From positions 1 to 52,326 of IMG/VR virus record IMGVR_UViG_3300023112_000019: a DNA stretch of 52,326 nt, one strand, 5' to 3'. Source of the DNA: a virus. Both the position numbers and the translations under genes were made by a program. Shown piece after piece: positions 26,653 to 34,701 of this stretch (the stretch's first letter is position 1; the number at the start of each line of letters is the position of its first letter). The notes beneath the pieces were generated by a model. The model saw only the letters and a list, made by a program, of their open reading frames with translations, was not told where the DNA came from and ran no database searches.

Positions 26653-26754
26653 TAATATCTTCTTTATAGCCCGTAATAACTTCTTAACAATCCCTGGTCC
26701 CTTTTCAGGCTTTTCTTTTGTTAGGAGTACACTCTTTATCTTAATCTTAGCCAT
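26650..26754 (-). CDS. Small basic protein, 34 residues
   Basis: A short frame starts at ATG 26754 with SD AAAGGAT that overlaps the stop of the 287-residue gene, eight bases away, and ends TGA at 26650. It encodes a Lys-rich, amphipathic peptide beginning MAKIKIKSVLLTKEKPEKG and ending KKLLRAIKKIL. The good SD, tight spacing and clean fit in an otherwise empty 180-bp gap favour a real gene. Strongly cationic helices of this kind can bind nucleic acid or membranes; no family is recognised. Confidence 0.5.
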   Translation of the reverse strand: MAKIKIKSVLLTKEKPEKGPGIVKKLLRAIKKIL

Positions 26755-26764
26755 TTTATATCCT

Positions 26765-27628
26765 TTAATAGGTTAGCTTCTCTACTATGAAGTCACGGAC
26801 AGTATATGTTGGTGCTAGCTCTATACCCAGCCAAGTGTGCGCAGTGACTCCTAGGTCGAGTGCTGCCATCTCTGTCCTCCAGTTCTCTGCACCTAGTTCG
26901 ATAAAATCACTCCTTTGTGAAGAATACTCATCCCAAAAAGGTCGAATAACCACAACGGTTTCTGCCATTGTTTTACCAAGTCCTGCCATTATGATTCCTG
27001 CCAAGTTCGCTTTAATACCTTCTAGGATATTGTTTCTAGCATCAACTCTTTCTTTCATAACCAATGCACCATCGTCAATAGATTGGTCAGTTGGGTCGAA
27101 GTCTTTATTCTTAATTAAAATTTTATCTGACTCTGAATTATCTGGTCTGATATAAACTAATTCTAATTTTTTATTTGTTACCACGTTGCTTGCTGTTGTT
27201 GTAAAAGTCCAATATATAACAGCTACTAAAATACCGTCGATATAATATTCTGCTTTTTGTGGCCTACCATTAGCTAATTTATAAGTTTTTTTAGATGTAG
27301 CACATTCTCTTAGGAGCATATTCTTAAAATCAAAAAGATTAAATGGCTGATTAATGTAGTATGGATCAGTATAGTTGCCTATTATAAAATCTTTTATTGT
27401 GGTTGCTACTCCAAAATTTGCATCATAAACATGAGCTGCGACCAAGGCATCTAAGCTTGGTTGATCCGTTATACTGTCCCCTAATATTTCTAGGGAGTCT
27501 CCATTAGTGTTTAGTCCACTAAAACCAGAAACTGAACCATCGTCTGTGATTTCTTGATGGAGCTTATTTGGGCTAACTGCCCCGTTAGCTGTGTCCTCTG
27601 TTATTGAATAAGATATTAAATTTGCCAT
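26765..27628 (-). CDS. Virion-associated protein of unknown role, 287 residues
   Basis: I start at ATG 27628 (GGAG eight to eleven bases upstream and a TAATG overlap with the preceding stop) instead of the ATG five codons earlier. The protein begins ANLISYSITEDTANGAVSP and has mixed alpha/beta composition, unlike the repetitive fibres on both sides, with YYIDGILVAVIYWTF and TYTVRDFIVEKL strands. It sits between two fibre genes and is probably a tail/neck appendage partner or chaperone. No motif is recognised. Confidence 0.55.
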   Translation of the reverse strand: MANLISYSITEDTANGAVSPNKLHQEITDDGSVSGFSGLNTNGDSLEILGDSITDQPSLDALVAAHVYDANFGVATTIKDFIIGNYTDPYYINQPFNLFDFKNMLLRECATSKKTYKLANGRPQKAEYYIDGILVAVIYWTFTTTASNVVTNKKLELVYIRPDNSESDKILIKNKDFDPTDQSIDDGALVMKERVDARNNILEGIKANLAGIIMAGLGKTMAETVVVIRPFWDEYSSQRSDFIELGAENWRTEMAALDLGVTAHTWLGIELAPTYTVRDFIVEKLTY

Positions 27629-30600
27629 TAGTTTACTCTCCATAATGTTAGTCTTGCATTCTTAATCGCCGCAGTATCATCATTTTCTCGATAATCAATA
27701 TCAATAGTATTGATACCACTTAAGGTCTTAATTGCATGACCACCCATTGGTATGTAAGCAAAGCTATTGCCTACACCTCCCCCTTTTATCTTAAAATCAG
27801 TCTCAGATAAATTAATTGAATCATTTAGCTGAACTCTAAAAGCAACTTTTTTGTCGCTGGAGCCGCCTATATCTGCTGACCAATTTATGATGTACTCCCC
27901 GCTTGGAAGACCTGAGGTAGTTAGTCTTAATTTCTGCTGGAAACTTGAGCTAGTAGTTGTGGATTGTGACAGTGACTCTGAAAATTGGAACTGAGACCCA
28001 AAGAGTCCTCCGCTAATGGTGACTGTCGTCTTGTTCGTTCCTTCATCTACGACGGAAGAAACTCCGCTACCTTCGAAATTCAGGGTGTCAGTCACTGTTC
28101 CCACTGTGATATCGTCTTCTTGAACTATGATATTTGCACCAGCCCCAGTGGCTCCTGCCTCCCCTCTTGCTCCAGCGCACTTTGTTACTATAAAGCTAGT
28201 ATCAGCCTTTAGGCTCCCTGAACCTCCAGACCTATTGACCTGTAACGAGAGGAAGTCTCCAGCAGCACACATACACAAAAAGGTTGCGCCATTAGGAAAA
28301 GTGTCTCCAGCATCACTTCTAAAAGTCTCACTACCTGCTAATATTGTTGTGTCATTTGCACGGACTCTATAGTTAAATATCGCAGAGCCAGTAATTTCTG
28401 TCTGTGTATGATAATGAACATTGTATAGACCTGCTTCTTTAATTAGGATACGATCAGTATTTACATTATCGTGTTCTAGAACTGTTGCGTCTGTCTCTAC
28501 ATCTGTTGTGTCAAAAGTAAGATCAACAAAACCTGTAGTAATCACATAGTCTGTAGTCCTTCTTACTTGAACAGCCGGACAGTCAGTTCCCGTGGCTCCT
28601 ATAAGATCTGATATATTTACTTTCTTTAGATTTCCTGAATCACTAGTGTCCGACACAAGAACAAAGTCTCCTGGAACTGGCGCGACAGTTGTCTGGTTAG
28701 TAATCGCAGTTTTGTCTAGAGTCTGGACTCCGTCTCCTATTGATGTTACCTCTCCTGTGTGGTTGGGATGAGTGTAGTGGCTCAGGTCTGAAATCTGAGA
28801 CTCTGTAATGGTGATCTTGCTTTCATCAATTCTAAATTCTAGATCCTCATCACCTGCGTCGTTTGCCTCATATAGCTCTAATATATTGGTTGTATTACTT
28901 CCTTCTGTTGCAGTAGCTTTATCTAATAAATATCCTGCAGTCGTATCATTGGCAGAAATCTTTACTGTTTCATCTGTGTTGGTTGTATGAGACAAGTCTG
29001 ATATCTGAGATTCAGTAATAGAAATCTTTGTTTGATCTACCTGGAACTGAAGGTCTTCATTGGCACCATCGTTTAAGGTTGTTATCTCTAATATGTTTGT
29101 TGAGTTAGTTCCTTCTGATGCTACTACTGCGTCTTCTAAGAATTTAGCTGTAGTATCATTAGCTGAAACCTTGGCTTTTTCATCTAGGTTGGCAGCATGA
29201 GTATGCAATGCATCAGCATTGCTTCCATCTGTTAGTGTCTCTGCTTCAGCTGCAGTAATATCTGTACCACCGTCAGCGGTAACCACTTGCGTAAATGTTA
29301 CGTTATGAGGATTGTCTGAAGGGAGCGCATCATGTCTAGTCTCCGTTAGATACTGAAGATGATCGTCGTCTCCAAGTCCTAAAAGATTTCCATGATCAAG
29401 CTGACCATTCAATCCTGCTAGGGTTGTATTTTCCCATTCTCCAGAGACTGAATTATATTGTAGTATATCGTCATCTGACACTGTTGTGATTGTGACGTCA
29501 CCCAGGTCATTAAGGTCAATATTACTAGGGTCAACTTTAAAGTCTATTGTGTCAGACCCAGCTGTACCTGTTACGACAACAGTATTGTCTGAAGTTGTTA
29601 GATTAAGTGTATCCGTAGTTGTTGCTGCAACAGGATCTGTTCCTGCTGGAGTGTTAATAGTTTTGTATGCTAGCGTATGAGCTAGGTCAGAGATCTGTGA
29701 TTCCGTTATGGTAAGCTTTGTTTCATCAAAGGCTATTTTAAGATCTTCATCACCACCATCATTTACTTCTTTGATTTCTATAGCACTAGTTGAGTTCGAT
29801 TCATCTGCTGCAATCACTTTATTTAAGAGATAACCTGCTGTAGTATCATTCGCACTAACCTTTACACTCTCATCTGTATTAACTGTGTGTGTAAGATCTG
29901 AGATTTGACTTTCAGTAATAGTTAAGTTAGCCTCATTAACATCTATATCAATTTCATTATTAGCACCATCTAGTATAACACTAACTTTGTTGGATGCCGC
30001 ATTTATATTTCTAAACTCAAGATCGACTCCGGTCTTTTGTTTAAAAACGCCGACCCCTGCAGTACCTACATTGGAAGCGGTATTGTCCTCTCCTGTGTCT
30101 GTATCATCTAGGAGATCTGAAATCGCTACCTTTTTAAGATTGCCAGAGTCATCTGTATCTGATACAAGAACAAAGTCAGCACCGTCAGCAGCTATAGTCG
30201 TCTTATTGGTGATGGCTGTCTTGTCTACTGTCTGTGCCCCATCTCCAATGCTTGTTACTTCGCCTGTATGATTTGGGTGAGCATAGTGGGATAAATCTGA
30301 TATCTGAGATTCAGTAATAGATATTTTTGATTCATCAATTCTGAACTCTAGGTCCTCGTCTCCTGCATCATTAGCTTCATAAAGCTCTAAAATATTTGTG
30401 GCATTACTTCCTTCTGTAGCGGTAGCTTTATCCAGTAAGTATCCTGGAGTTGTATCATTAGAGGATACTCTAACCTTGTCATCTAGAGAGGCAGCATGAG
30501 TATGTAATGTATCTGCATTTGATCCGTCAGTTAAGGTCTCTGCTTCAGCTGCGGTAATATCTGTTCCAGCATCTGCTGTAACTGCCTGTGTAAAAGTAAC

Positions 30601-31158
30601 ACTATGCGGGTTATCCGCCGGGAGAGCGTCATGTCTTGTTTCTGTAAGATACTGAGTATGATCATCATCTCCGAGCCCAGCAAGAGATCCATGATCTATG
30701 CCGCCTGGGATTACTACTGCAGTTATCTGATCTCCAGCATCATTGTATGTGAAATCAATAGAAGCTGTGTCTGTAAGGATATTCCCCACAGCATCTTGTG
30801 CAGCTTCATCAAAGTCAGTAACCTGACTTGATGTTACTTCTATTTTTGATTGGTCTATTCTGAATTCCAGGTCCTCATCGGCACCATCATTCATTTCATA
30901 CAGCTCTAGAATATCGGACGTATTAGATCCTTCAGCTGCCGTAATCTTGTCCAACAGGTACCCAGGAGTCGTATCGTTTGCAGACACCTTAACTTTTATA
31001 TCTACTCCTGTATCATTTAGAATCCAATTAGCTACACTAGCTGTACCGTTCGAGAACCACATCTCTCCAGTATCCGTATTAATCCAGTGTTGTCCTACAA
31101 ATTCCGGAGTAACATTTGGATCCATATTGCATTCTATAACGTGAACATTAAGTCCCAT
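27628..31158 (-). CDS. Long modular fibre protein with C1q-like ends, 1176 residues
   Basis: Start ATG 31158 fits the SD AAGGAG (seven-base spacer) and a TAATG overlap; an ATG two codons earlier is too close to the SD. Five copies of a roughly 55-60-residue unit, marked by SANDTT(P/A)GYLL or variants and ending ITESQISDL, begin near residues 57, 228, 431, 661 and 731. A GLGDDDH(T/L)QYLTETRHDALP unit appears twice (about 161, 594) and HPNHTGEVTSIGDG twice (about 294, 797). Residues about 862-985 resemble a C1q/TNF-like jelly roll (ILIKEAGLYNVHYH ... FLCMCAAGDFLSLQV). Then come four collagen-like Gly-x-y triplets (GARGEAGATGAG) and a second jelly-roll-like end. A trimeric fibre with receptor-binding tip is the likely product. 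Confidence 0.7.
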   Translation of the reverse strand: MGLNVHVIECNMDPNVTPEFVGQHWINTDTGEMWFSNGTASVANWILNDTGVDIKVKVSANDTTPGYLLDKITAAEGSNTSDILELYEMNDGADEDLEFRIDQSKIEVTSSQVTDFDEAAQDAVGNILTDTASIDFTYNDAGDQITAVVIPGGIDHGSLAGLGDDDHTQYLTETRHDALPADNPHSVTFTQAVTADAGTDITAAEAETLTDGSNADTLHTHAASLDDKVRVSSNDTTPGYLLDKATATEGSNATNILELYEANDAGDEDLEFRIDESKISITESQISDLSHYAHPNHTGEVTSIGDGAQTVDKTAITNKTTIAADGADFVLVSDTDDSGNLKKVAISDLLDDTDTGEDNTASNVGTAGVGVFKQKTGVDLEFRNINAASNKVSVILDGANNEIDIDVNEANLTITESQISDLTHTVNTDESVKVSANDTTAGYLLNKVIAADESNSTSAIEIKEVNDGGDEDLKIAFDETKLTITESQISDLAHTLAYKTINTPAGTDPVAATTTDTLNLTTSDNTVVVTGTAGSDTIDFKVDPSNIDLNDLGDVTITTVSDDDILQYNSVSGEWENTTLAGLNGQLDHGNLLGLGDDDHLQYLTETRHDALPSDNPHNVTFTQVVTADGGTDITAAEAETLTDGSNADALHTHAANLDEKAKVSANDTTAKFLEDAVVASEGTNSTNILEITTLNDGANEDLQFQVDQTKISITESQISDLSHTTNTDETVKISANDTTAGYLLDKATATEGSNTTNILELYEANDAGDEDLEFRIDESKITITESQISDLSHYTHPNHTGEVTSIGDGVQTLDKTAITNQTTVAPVPGDFVLVSDTSDSGNLKKVNISDLIGATGTDCPAVQVRRTTDYVITTGFVDLTFDTTDVETDATVLEHDNVNTDRILIKEAGLYNVHYHTQTEITGSAIFNYRVRANDTTILAGSETFRSDAGDTFPNGATFLCMCAAGDFLSLQVNRSGGSGSLKADTSFIVTKCAGARGEAGATGAGANIIVQEDDITVGTVTDTLNFEGSGVSSVVDEGTNKTTVTISGGLFGSQFQFSESLSQSTTTSSSFQQKLRLTTSGLPSGEYIINWSADIGGSSDKKVAFRVQLNDSINLSETDFKIKGGGVGNSFAYIPMGGHAIKTLSGINTIDIDYRENDDTAAIKNARLTLWRVN

Positions 31159-31640
31159 TAGCATGCTCCTTTTTTAATAAAGCACAAAGTACTGTCCAAT
31201 AACATAGATGCTCCCATCACACAGTTCTTTCCTGGAACACACTTTACATGGATTAGGCGCTCGTCTGTACCTTCTCCTTCGTTCATTCCTTTTACTGTTG
31301 CCTTACCGTTACCGTTGTCGGTAACTGTTAAATTATCTTCAAAGTTTAAGTCGACATTAACTCTTGTTACATCAACGCCATAGCTCTGTATATATGCTCT
31401 ATCGGCATATCTTAAAAATCTTATTCCATCTGCAGCAGAAAGGTCATTTGTTCCGTCATTAACGATAACATCTCCTGCATTAATCAAGGGCGTAAGCTCG
31501 CTGATTGCTTCGTCTGCAGCAACATCGAGATACTCCTCTATTGTTAGCTCAACATAAACACCACCAGTAGGAAGCTCCAGGTCTCCCAATTCAAACAACT
31601 CTATCAGAGTTCCTGTGGTATTTTTAAATCTCTTAGACAT
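31158..31640 (-). CDS. Small virion appendage protein, 160 residues
   Basis: Start overlaps the preceding gene by 8 nt with SD AGGAGA; the stop overlaps the fibre start as TAATG. The protein is acidic with a beta-like N-terminus (TLIELFELGDLELPTGGVYVEL) and a helix IEEYLDVAADEAISELTPLI. The C-terminus carries three Cys (KCVPGKNCVMG..., ending KKGAC) that could bridge. The first 30 residues resemble short proteins that precede phage fibres and may attach them. Function unknown; fibre-assembly or anchoring is inferred from coupling. Confidence 0.45.
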   Translation of the reverse strand: MSKRFKNTTGTLIELFELGDLELPTGGVYVELTIEEYLDVAADEAISELTPLINAGDVIVNDGTNDLSAADGIRFLRYADRAYIQSYGVDVTRVNVDLNFEDNLTVTDNGNGKATVKGMNEGEGTDERLIHVKCVPGKNCVMGASMLLDSTLCFIKKGAC

Positions 31641-32148
31641 CTCTGTCTCCTGTTGGCCTAACTATAACTGTTGGCTCAAATACTTTTGTGCCAGTAATTC
31701 TGACAGCTATCTGTACATCTTTTGGTATGGCTACTACTCCAAAATCATCTGTATCAAATGATACTTCGCTAACACCTGTCGGTAGTGGCCTATTTGCCAG
31801 AAGAGTCAATCCTGAACCGCCACCTGTATGGTAATATATCTTAATTCTAGATCCTGCAGCAAAATTGAACCTAGAGCCTACCCATATTTCATTTAACTTG
31901 CCATTTATTAATCCGAACGGTATTCCAACCCTGTTACTAAATACGGTTCCCTGCTTTAGCCATCCCCGGACCTGTCCATTCCTAGTATAGTGGTATGTTA
32001 CAGAAACAGCCAGCCTAACTTTGTTGCATAGCTCCTCTATGGCTTCCTGTATGGTCTCAGATATTAAATCACAAGTAGGATCATTCTCTGTGTCATATGG
32101 AATGGTTAAGCCATGTGGCCCAATCTCAATGTACTTGCCGTCTTCCAT
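31633..32148 (-). CDS. Beta-rich virion protein, 171 residues
   Basis: The protein has an acidic N-terminal helix (LISETIQEAIEELCNKV, residues about 28-44) followed by strands such as LAVSVTYHY, GIPFGLINGKLNEIWVG and GSRIKIYYH, giving a compact beta sandwich or jelly-roll appearance. The gene lies between the 253-residue and 160-residue genes with overlaps of 1 and 8 nt. It looks like a distal or adaptor domain of the appendage. No family recognised. Confidence 0.45.
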   Translation of the reverse strand: MEDGKYIEIGPHGLTIPYDTENDPTCDLISETIQEAIEELCNKVRLAVSVTYHYTRNGQVRGWLKQGTVFSNRVGIPFGLINGKLNEIWVGSRFNFAAGSRIKIYYHTGGGSGLTLLANRPLPTGVSEVSFDTDDFGVVAIPKDVQIAVRITGTKVFEPTVIVRPTGDRDV

Positions 32149-32909
32149 TATGCCTCTGCCACAAAGACTTTAACGCCGGCGGATCCAATTATATATACTG
32201 AAGTATTTGCTTCTGCAGTAATTTCCGCTGGCTGTCTTTTGAATAGAGGGTCCCCGCCTGTTGCAGCATCGTCATCAGTTATGTCATTCTGAAATCCCCA
32301 TCTTGCTTTACCGGTTAGGGGTCTCATAAATACTGTTTTTCTATCTGCTTTAGCTGTTGCTGCAACTTTAACTTCTTGCACAGATCCAGTAAGGGTAATG
32401 ATCTTGTTTACTCCGCCGCAGTGTAATGTGTCAACGACTCTGGCTTCACCCTTGCCTGCTTCACAGTCGGGTTTAAACGCCAGCTCGTAATCTTGGTTGC
32501 CAATTCTAACAGCGTCATGAACATCACCAGCAAGTGGATTGTCATCTTTGCGGGTTAACTGTACGTCTAGATTGACATCTTGTATAGAGATCTCTGCATC
32601 TACGCAGAGGCGGCCATTCTCATCCATGGCTAATGGCTTGAATTCGTTTGTGCCTTTCTGAATACCACCTGTAAGAAGCCCTAGTCTTGTCAATGGGTCA
32701 GTTATTTCACAGTCTGTATAAACGATGTCTGGACCGAAAGGTGAGTCCATACAAACGCGGATAGCTTCTACATCTTCACAGTATGCATTGTCCCTAAACC
32801 ATTTAGAGGTTATGTCTGTAGGTAAAGCTTTCTTTGGGGATGGGCGAACCCTATCTCCTCTAAGCTTAAACTCTAGTTCTTCCTGTGGTGGACATTGTTC
32901 TGTCGGCAC
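32148..32909 (-). CDS. Virion protein of unknown role, 253 residues
   Basis: GTG start at 32909 with SD CAGGAG. The N-terminus has clustered Cys (residue 6; then YCEDVEAIRVCMDS and YTDCEIT). The second half is beta-rich (KIITLTGSVQEVKVAATAKADRK; TSVYIIGSAGVKVFVAEA) and looks like an attachment or decoration domain. The 57-nt gap upstream can pair ACTCCT with the SD region, so translation might be modulated. It belongs to the appendage block by position. Confidence 0.45.
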   Translation of the reverse strand: MPTEQCPPQEELEFKLRGDRVRPSPKKALPTDITSKWFRDNAYCEDVEAIRVCMDSPFGPDIVYTDCEITDPLTRLGLLTGGIQKGTNEFKPLAMDENGRLCVDAEISIQDVNLDVQLTRKDDNPLAGDVHDAVRIGNQDYELAFKPDCEAGKGEARVVDTLHCGGVNKIITLTGSVQEVKVAATAKADRKTVFMRPLTGKARWGFQNDITDDDAATGGDPLFKRQPAEITAEANTSVYIIGSAGVKVFVAEA

Positions 32910-32966
32910 TTACTCTCCTGTATAATATACCTTAGGAGTATATCATTTCAATATATTAGCGTAAAG

Positions 32967-34286
32967 CTACCCTTGTTCAACAAGAGTCATAATTAGCTGT
33001 TTTCCTGAAACTGCAGTAGTAAATGTTAGCTCTTCGGATGGTCCCGAAGGGTATATTGGTTGACTGGTTATTTTAACCTTATCAGTAACCGATGCTGCTT
33101 TTAAATCTTTATTGAATGTCACAGTGATAACTGTAGCATCTATTCCTTTTGATAGAGAAGACTGTGCTTGCACAACTTGCCCTGTGGCTGTAGATTCAGT
33201 AGAGGCTTCGAAGTTTACATTGACAAGGGCAGATGCATTAAATGCATCCACCACTTGTTGCGCTGTACTTACTCCGTCCTCAATTGTAACTGTAATATCT
33301 GTTCCAACTAACCCTATGACTTCAGCTCCTGCAGTCGCTCCAGCAAGAAATTCAACTGTATAATCATTAAATAAAGAAGTATACTCCTTAGTGATTATAG
33401 CAACATCTCCAACTTTAACGTTAGCTTTTCGCGGTATCTTTAGCATCGAATCCGCATTTGCAGGTTCCACTCCGACAACGAATAATGCGTCGCCAGCTGT
33501 GGTTGATCCACCAACAACAGGTATGTTTAAAACATCGTCAGATTTCTCATCATCAGGGACCTGATAATCCCCAGAACCAGAAGAGAAAGTCCAGCTATAT
33601 ATATCCACCTGCGTGTCCGCAGGTAAAGTTCTAATTACAAAAGAATCACCTATGACATATGTGCCATCTGTGAATTTGATTTTTAAGCCTTCATCAATTC
33701 CAATATATCTAGCTCTGGCTTCAATAGATACAGAAGTCTTCCCGTCAGACGCTCTCGTCCATACGTACTTTGCTGTATTCTTGTTGCCACTAGTTACTAC
33801 TGTAATCGTGTATGTATCTGCTGCTAGGCCTTCATAGACCCCTTGAGATACCAGCGCGCCTGTACCTGTGTTCCCGCCGTTTGGCTCAGGATCAAATACA
33901 GATAGTAAAGATATATCCTTACTTAACATAGCAGCAAACGTAGTGTTTGGCTTTAGTAAAGTGTCAGGATTAATTGTGATTTTAGTTCTATATTTTTCGC
34001 CACTATCAATATCGGTGCCGAAGTCTAAACCTGTATATAAATCTTCATCAAGAAGATTGATTCTTTCAGACTCAACTTTAGCTGGAACGATATTGCCAAG
34101 AGCTGCATTCGCTAGAAAAGCGTCTAGGCTCTCTTCATTGTGTGTAGGAATTTCAACTAGGAAACAACTAGATGCGGAAATGCTACCTTCATCTAATGAT
34201 TGCTCAAAGATTGCGGTAGGCTCGAACCCGACAGCTACGCCTTCGGCGTTACTAGCAGGTGTTACAATAGGTACTAAGTTCGACAT
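32967..34286 (-). CDS. Ig-like (Big_5-type) virion surface protein, 439 residues
   Basis: The N-terminus (VPIVTPASNAEGVAVGFEPT ... SISASSCFLVE) and C-terminus (VITVTFNKDLKAASVTDKVKI) each have the pattern of a bacterial Ig-like Big_5 domain: xTPxxNAxGV, then (F/V)xFxxxLdxxS(V/I)s. In between lie more beta strands, with YTITVVTSGN and STAQQVVDAFNASALVNVNF. The gene follows the Lys-tailed small gene by 2 nt in the capsid-proximal part of the appendage block, so capsid surface decoration or head fibre is plausible. Ig-like domains on virions commonly give weak binding to host surfaces. Confidence 0.6.
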   Translation of the reverse strand: MSNLVPIVTPASNAEGVAVGFEPTAIFEQSLDEGSISASSCFLVEIPTHNEESLDAFLANAALGNIVPAKVESERINLLDEDLYTGLDFGTDIDSGEKYRTKITINPDTLLKPNTTFAAMLSKDISLLSVFDPEPNGGNTGTGALVSQGVYEGLAADTYTITVVTSGNKNTAKYVWTRASDGKTSVSIEARARYIGIDEGLKIKFTDGTYVIGDSFVIRTLPADTQVDIYSWTFSSGSGDYQVPDDEKSDDVLNIPVVGGSTTAGDALFVVGVEPANADSMLKIPRKANVKVGDVAIITKEYTSLFNDYTVEFLAGATAGAEVIGLVGTDITVTIEDGVSTAQQVVDAFNASALVNVNFEASTESTATGQVVQAQSSLSKGIDATVITVTFNKDLKAASVTDKVKITSQPIYPSGPSEELTFTTAVSGKQLIMTLVEQG

Positions 34287-34288
34287 AT

Positions 34289-34648
34289 CTACTCATTTTT
34301 AGATTTTTTATTACTACGTTTAGTTGCCTTCTTCTTAGTTGCTTTAGGCTTCTCGACTTTCTCAGTAATAACGTCGTCTTTAGCTTTCTCTATCTCTTCG
34401 GATTTTTTTGGTCTTATGTGTGACTCACCAGTATTGACTAGCTCTTTTCTGTTGATGCTTGTAACAATCTGTGCTTGAGCCCATCGAGGATAATCATCTA
34501 ACTCTATTTCTACTAGCATATCGCCTGTAATAATGAGCTTGTCTTCTTGATACCCTACTCCACTTTGACCGTGAATATATTCCTTAGAAACTGGATGGGC
34601 TAGTGCCCAAACAACTTTGCCAGTTGGCAAACCAAGTTTTAATACCAT
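34289..34648 (-). CDS. Small virion-region protein with Lys-rich tail, 119 residues
   Basis: ATG 34648 is preferred over the in-frame TTG three bases earlier, because GGGAG is then six bases away. Residues 1-65 form a small beta domain (VVWALAHPVSKEYIHG ... DMLVEIELDDYP). The last 45 residues are an alternating acidic then Lys-rich tail ending KATKKKATKRSNKKSKNE, reminiscent of nucleic-acid-binding tails. It is the first gene after the MCP terminator. It may be a capsid-interior or decoration protein; role unknown. Confidence 0.5.
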   Translation of the reverse strand: MVLKLGLPTGKVVWALAHPVSKEYIHGQSGVGYQEDKLIITGDMLVEIELDDYPRWAQAQIVTSINRKELVNTGESHIRPKKSEEIEKAKDDVITEKVEKPKATKKKATKRSNKKSKNE

Positions 34649-34664
34649 CAATCTCTCCCTTGAT

Positions 34665-34689
34665 GTAAGAAAGGGGGCCGAAGCCCCCT
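34665..34689 (-). terminator. UUCG-loop terminator after major capsid gene
   Basis: On the minus strand AGGGGGC, TTCG, GCCCCCT form a 7-bp all-GC-core stem with the very stable UUCG tetraloop, followed by TTCTTAC. It lies 12 bases after the capsid gene stop. The T-run is short, so it probably attenuates transcription or protects the 3' end of capsid mRNA rather than stopping it fully. Confidence 0.75.
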
Positions 34690-34701
34690 CTACTTATTTA
34701 T

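Noticed and set aside
32910-32966. Promoter TTGAAA with TATATT or TATTAT before the 253-residue gene
   Set aside because: The transcript would begin inside the SD, leaving no usable leader; spacing is 16 or 18 bases. An SD-sequestering hairpin is the alternative.
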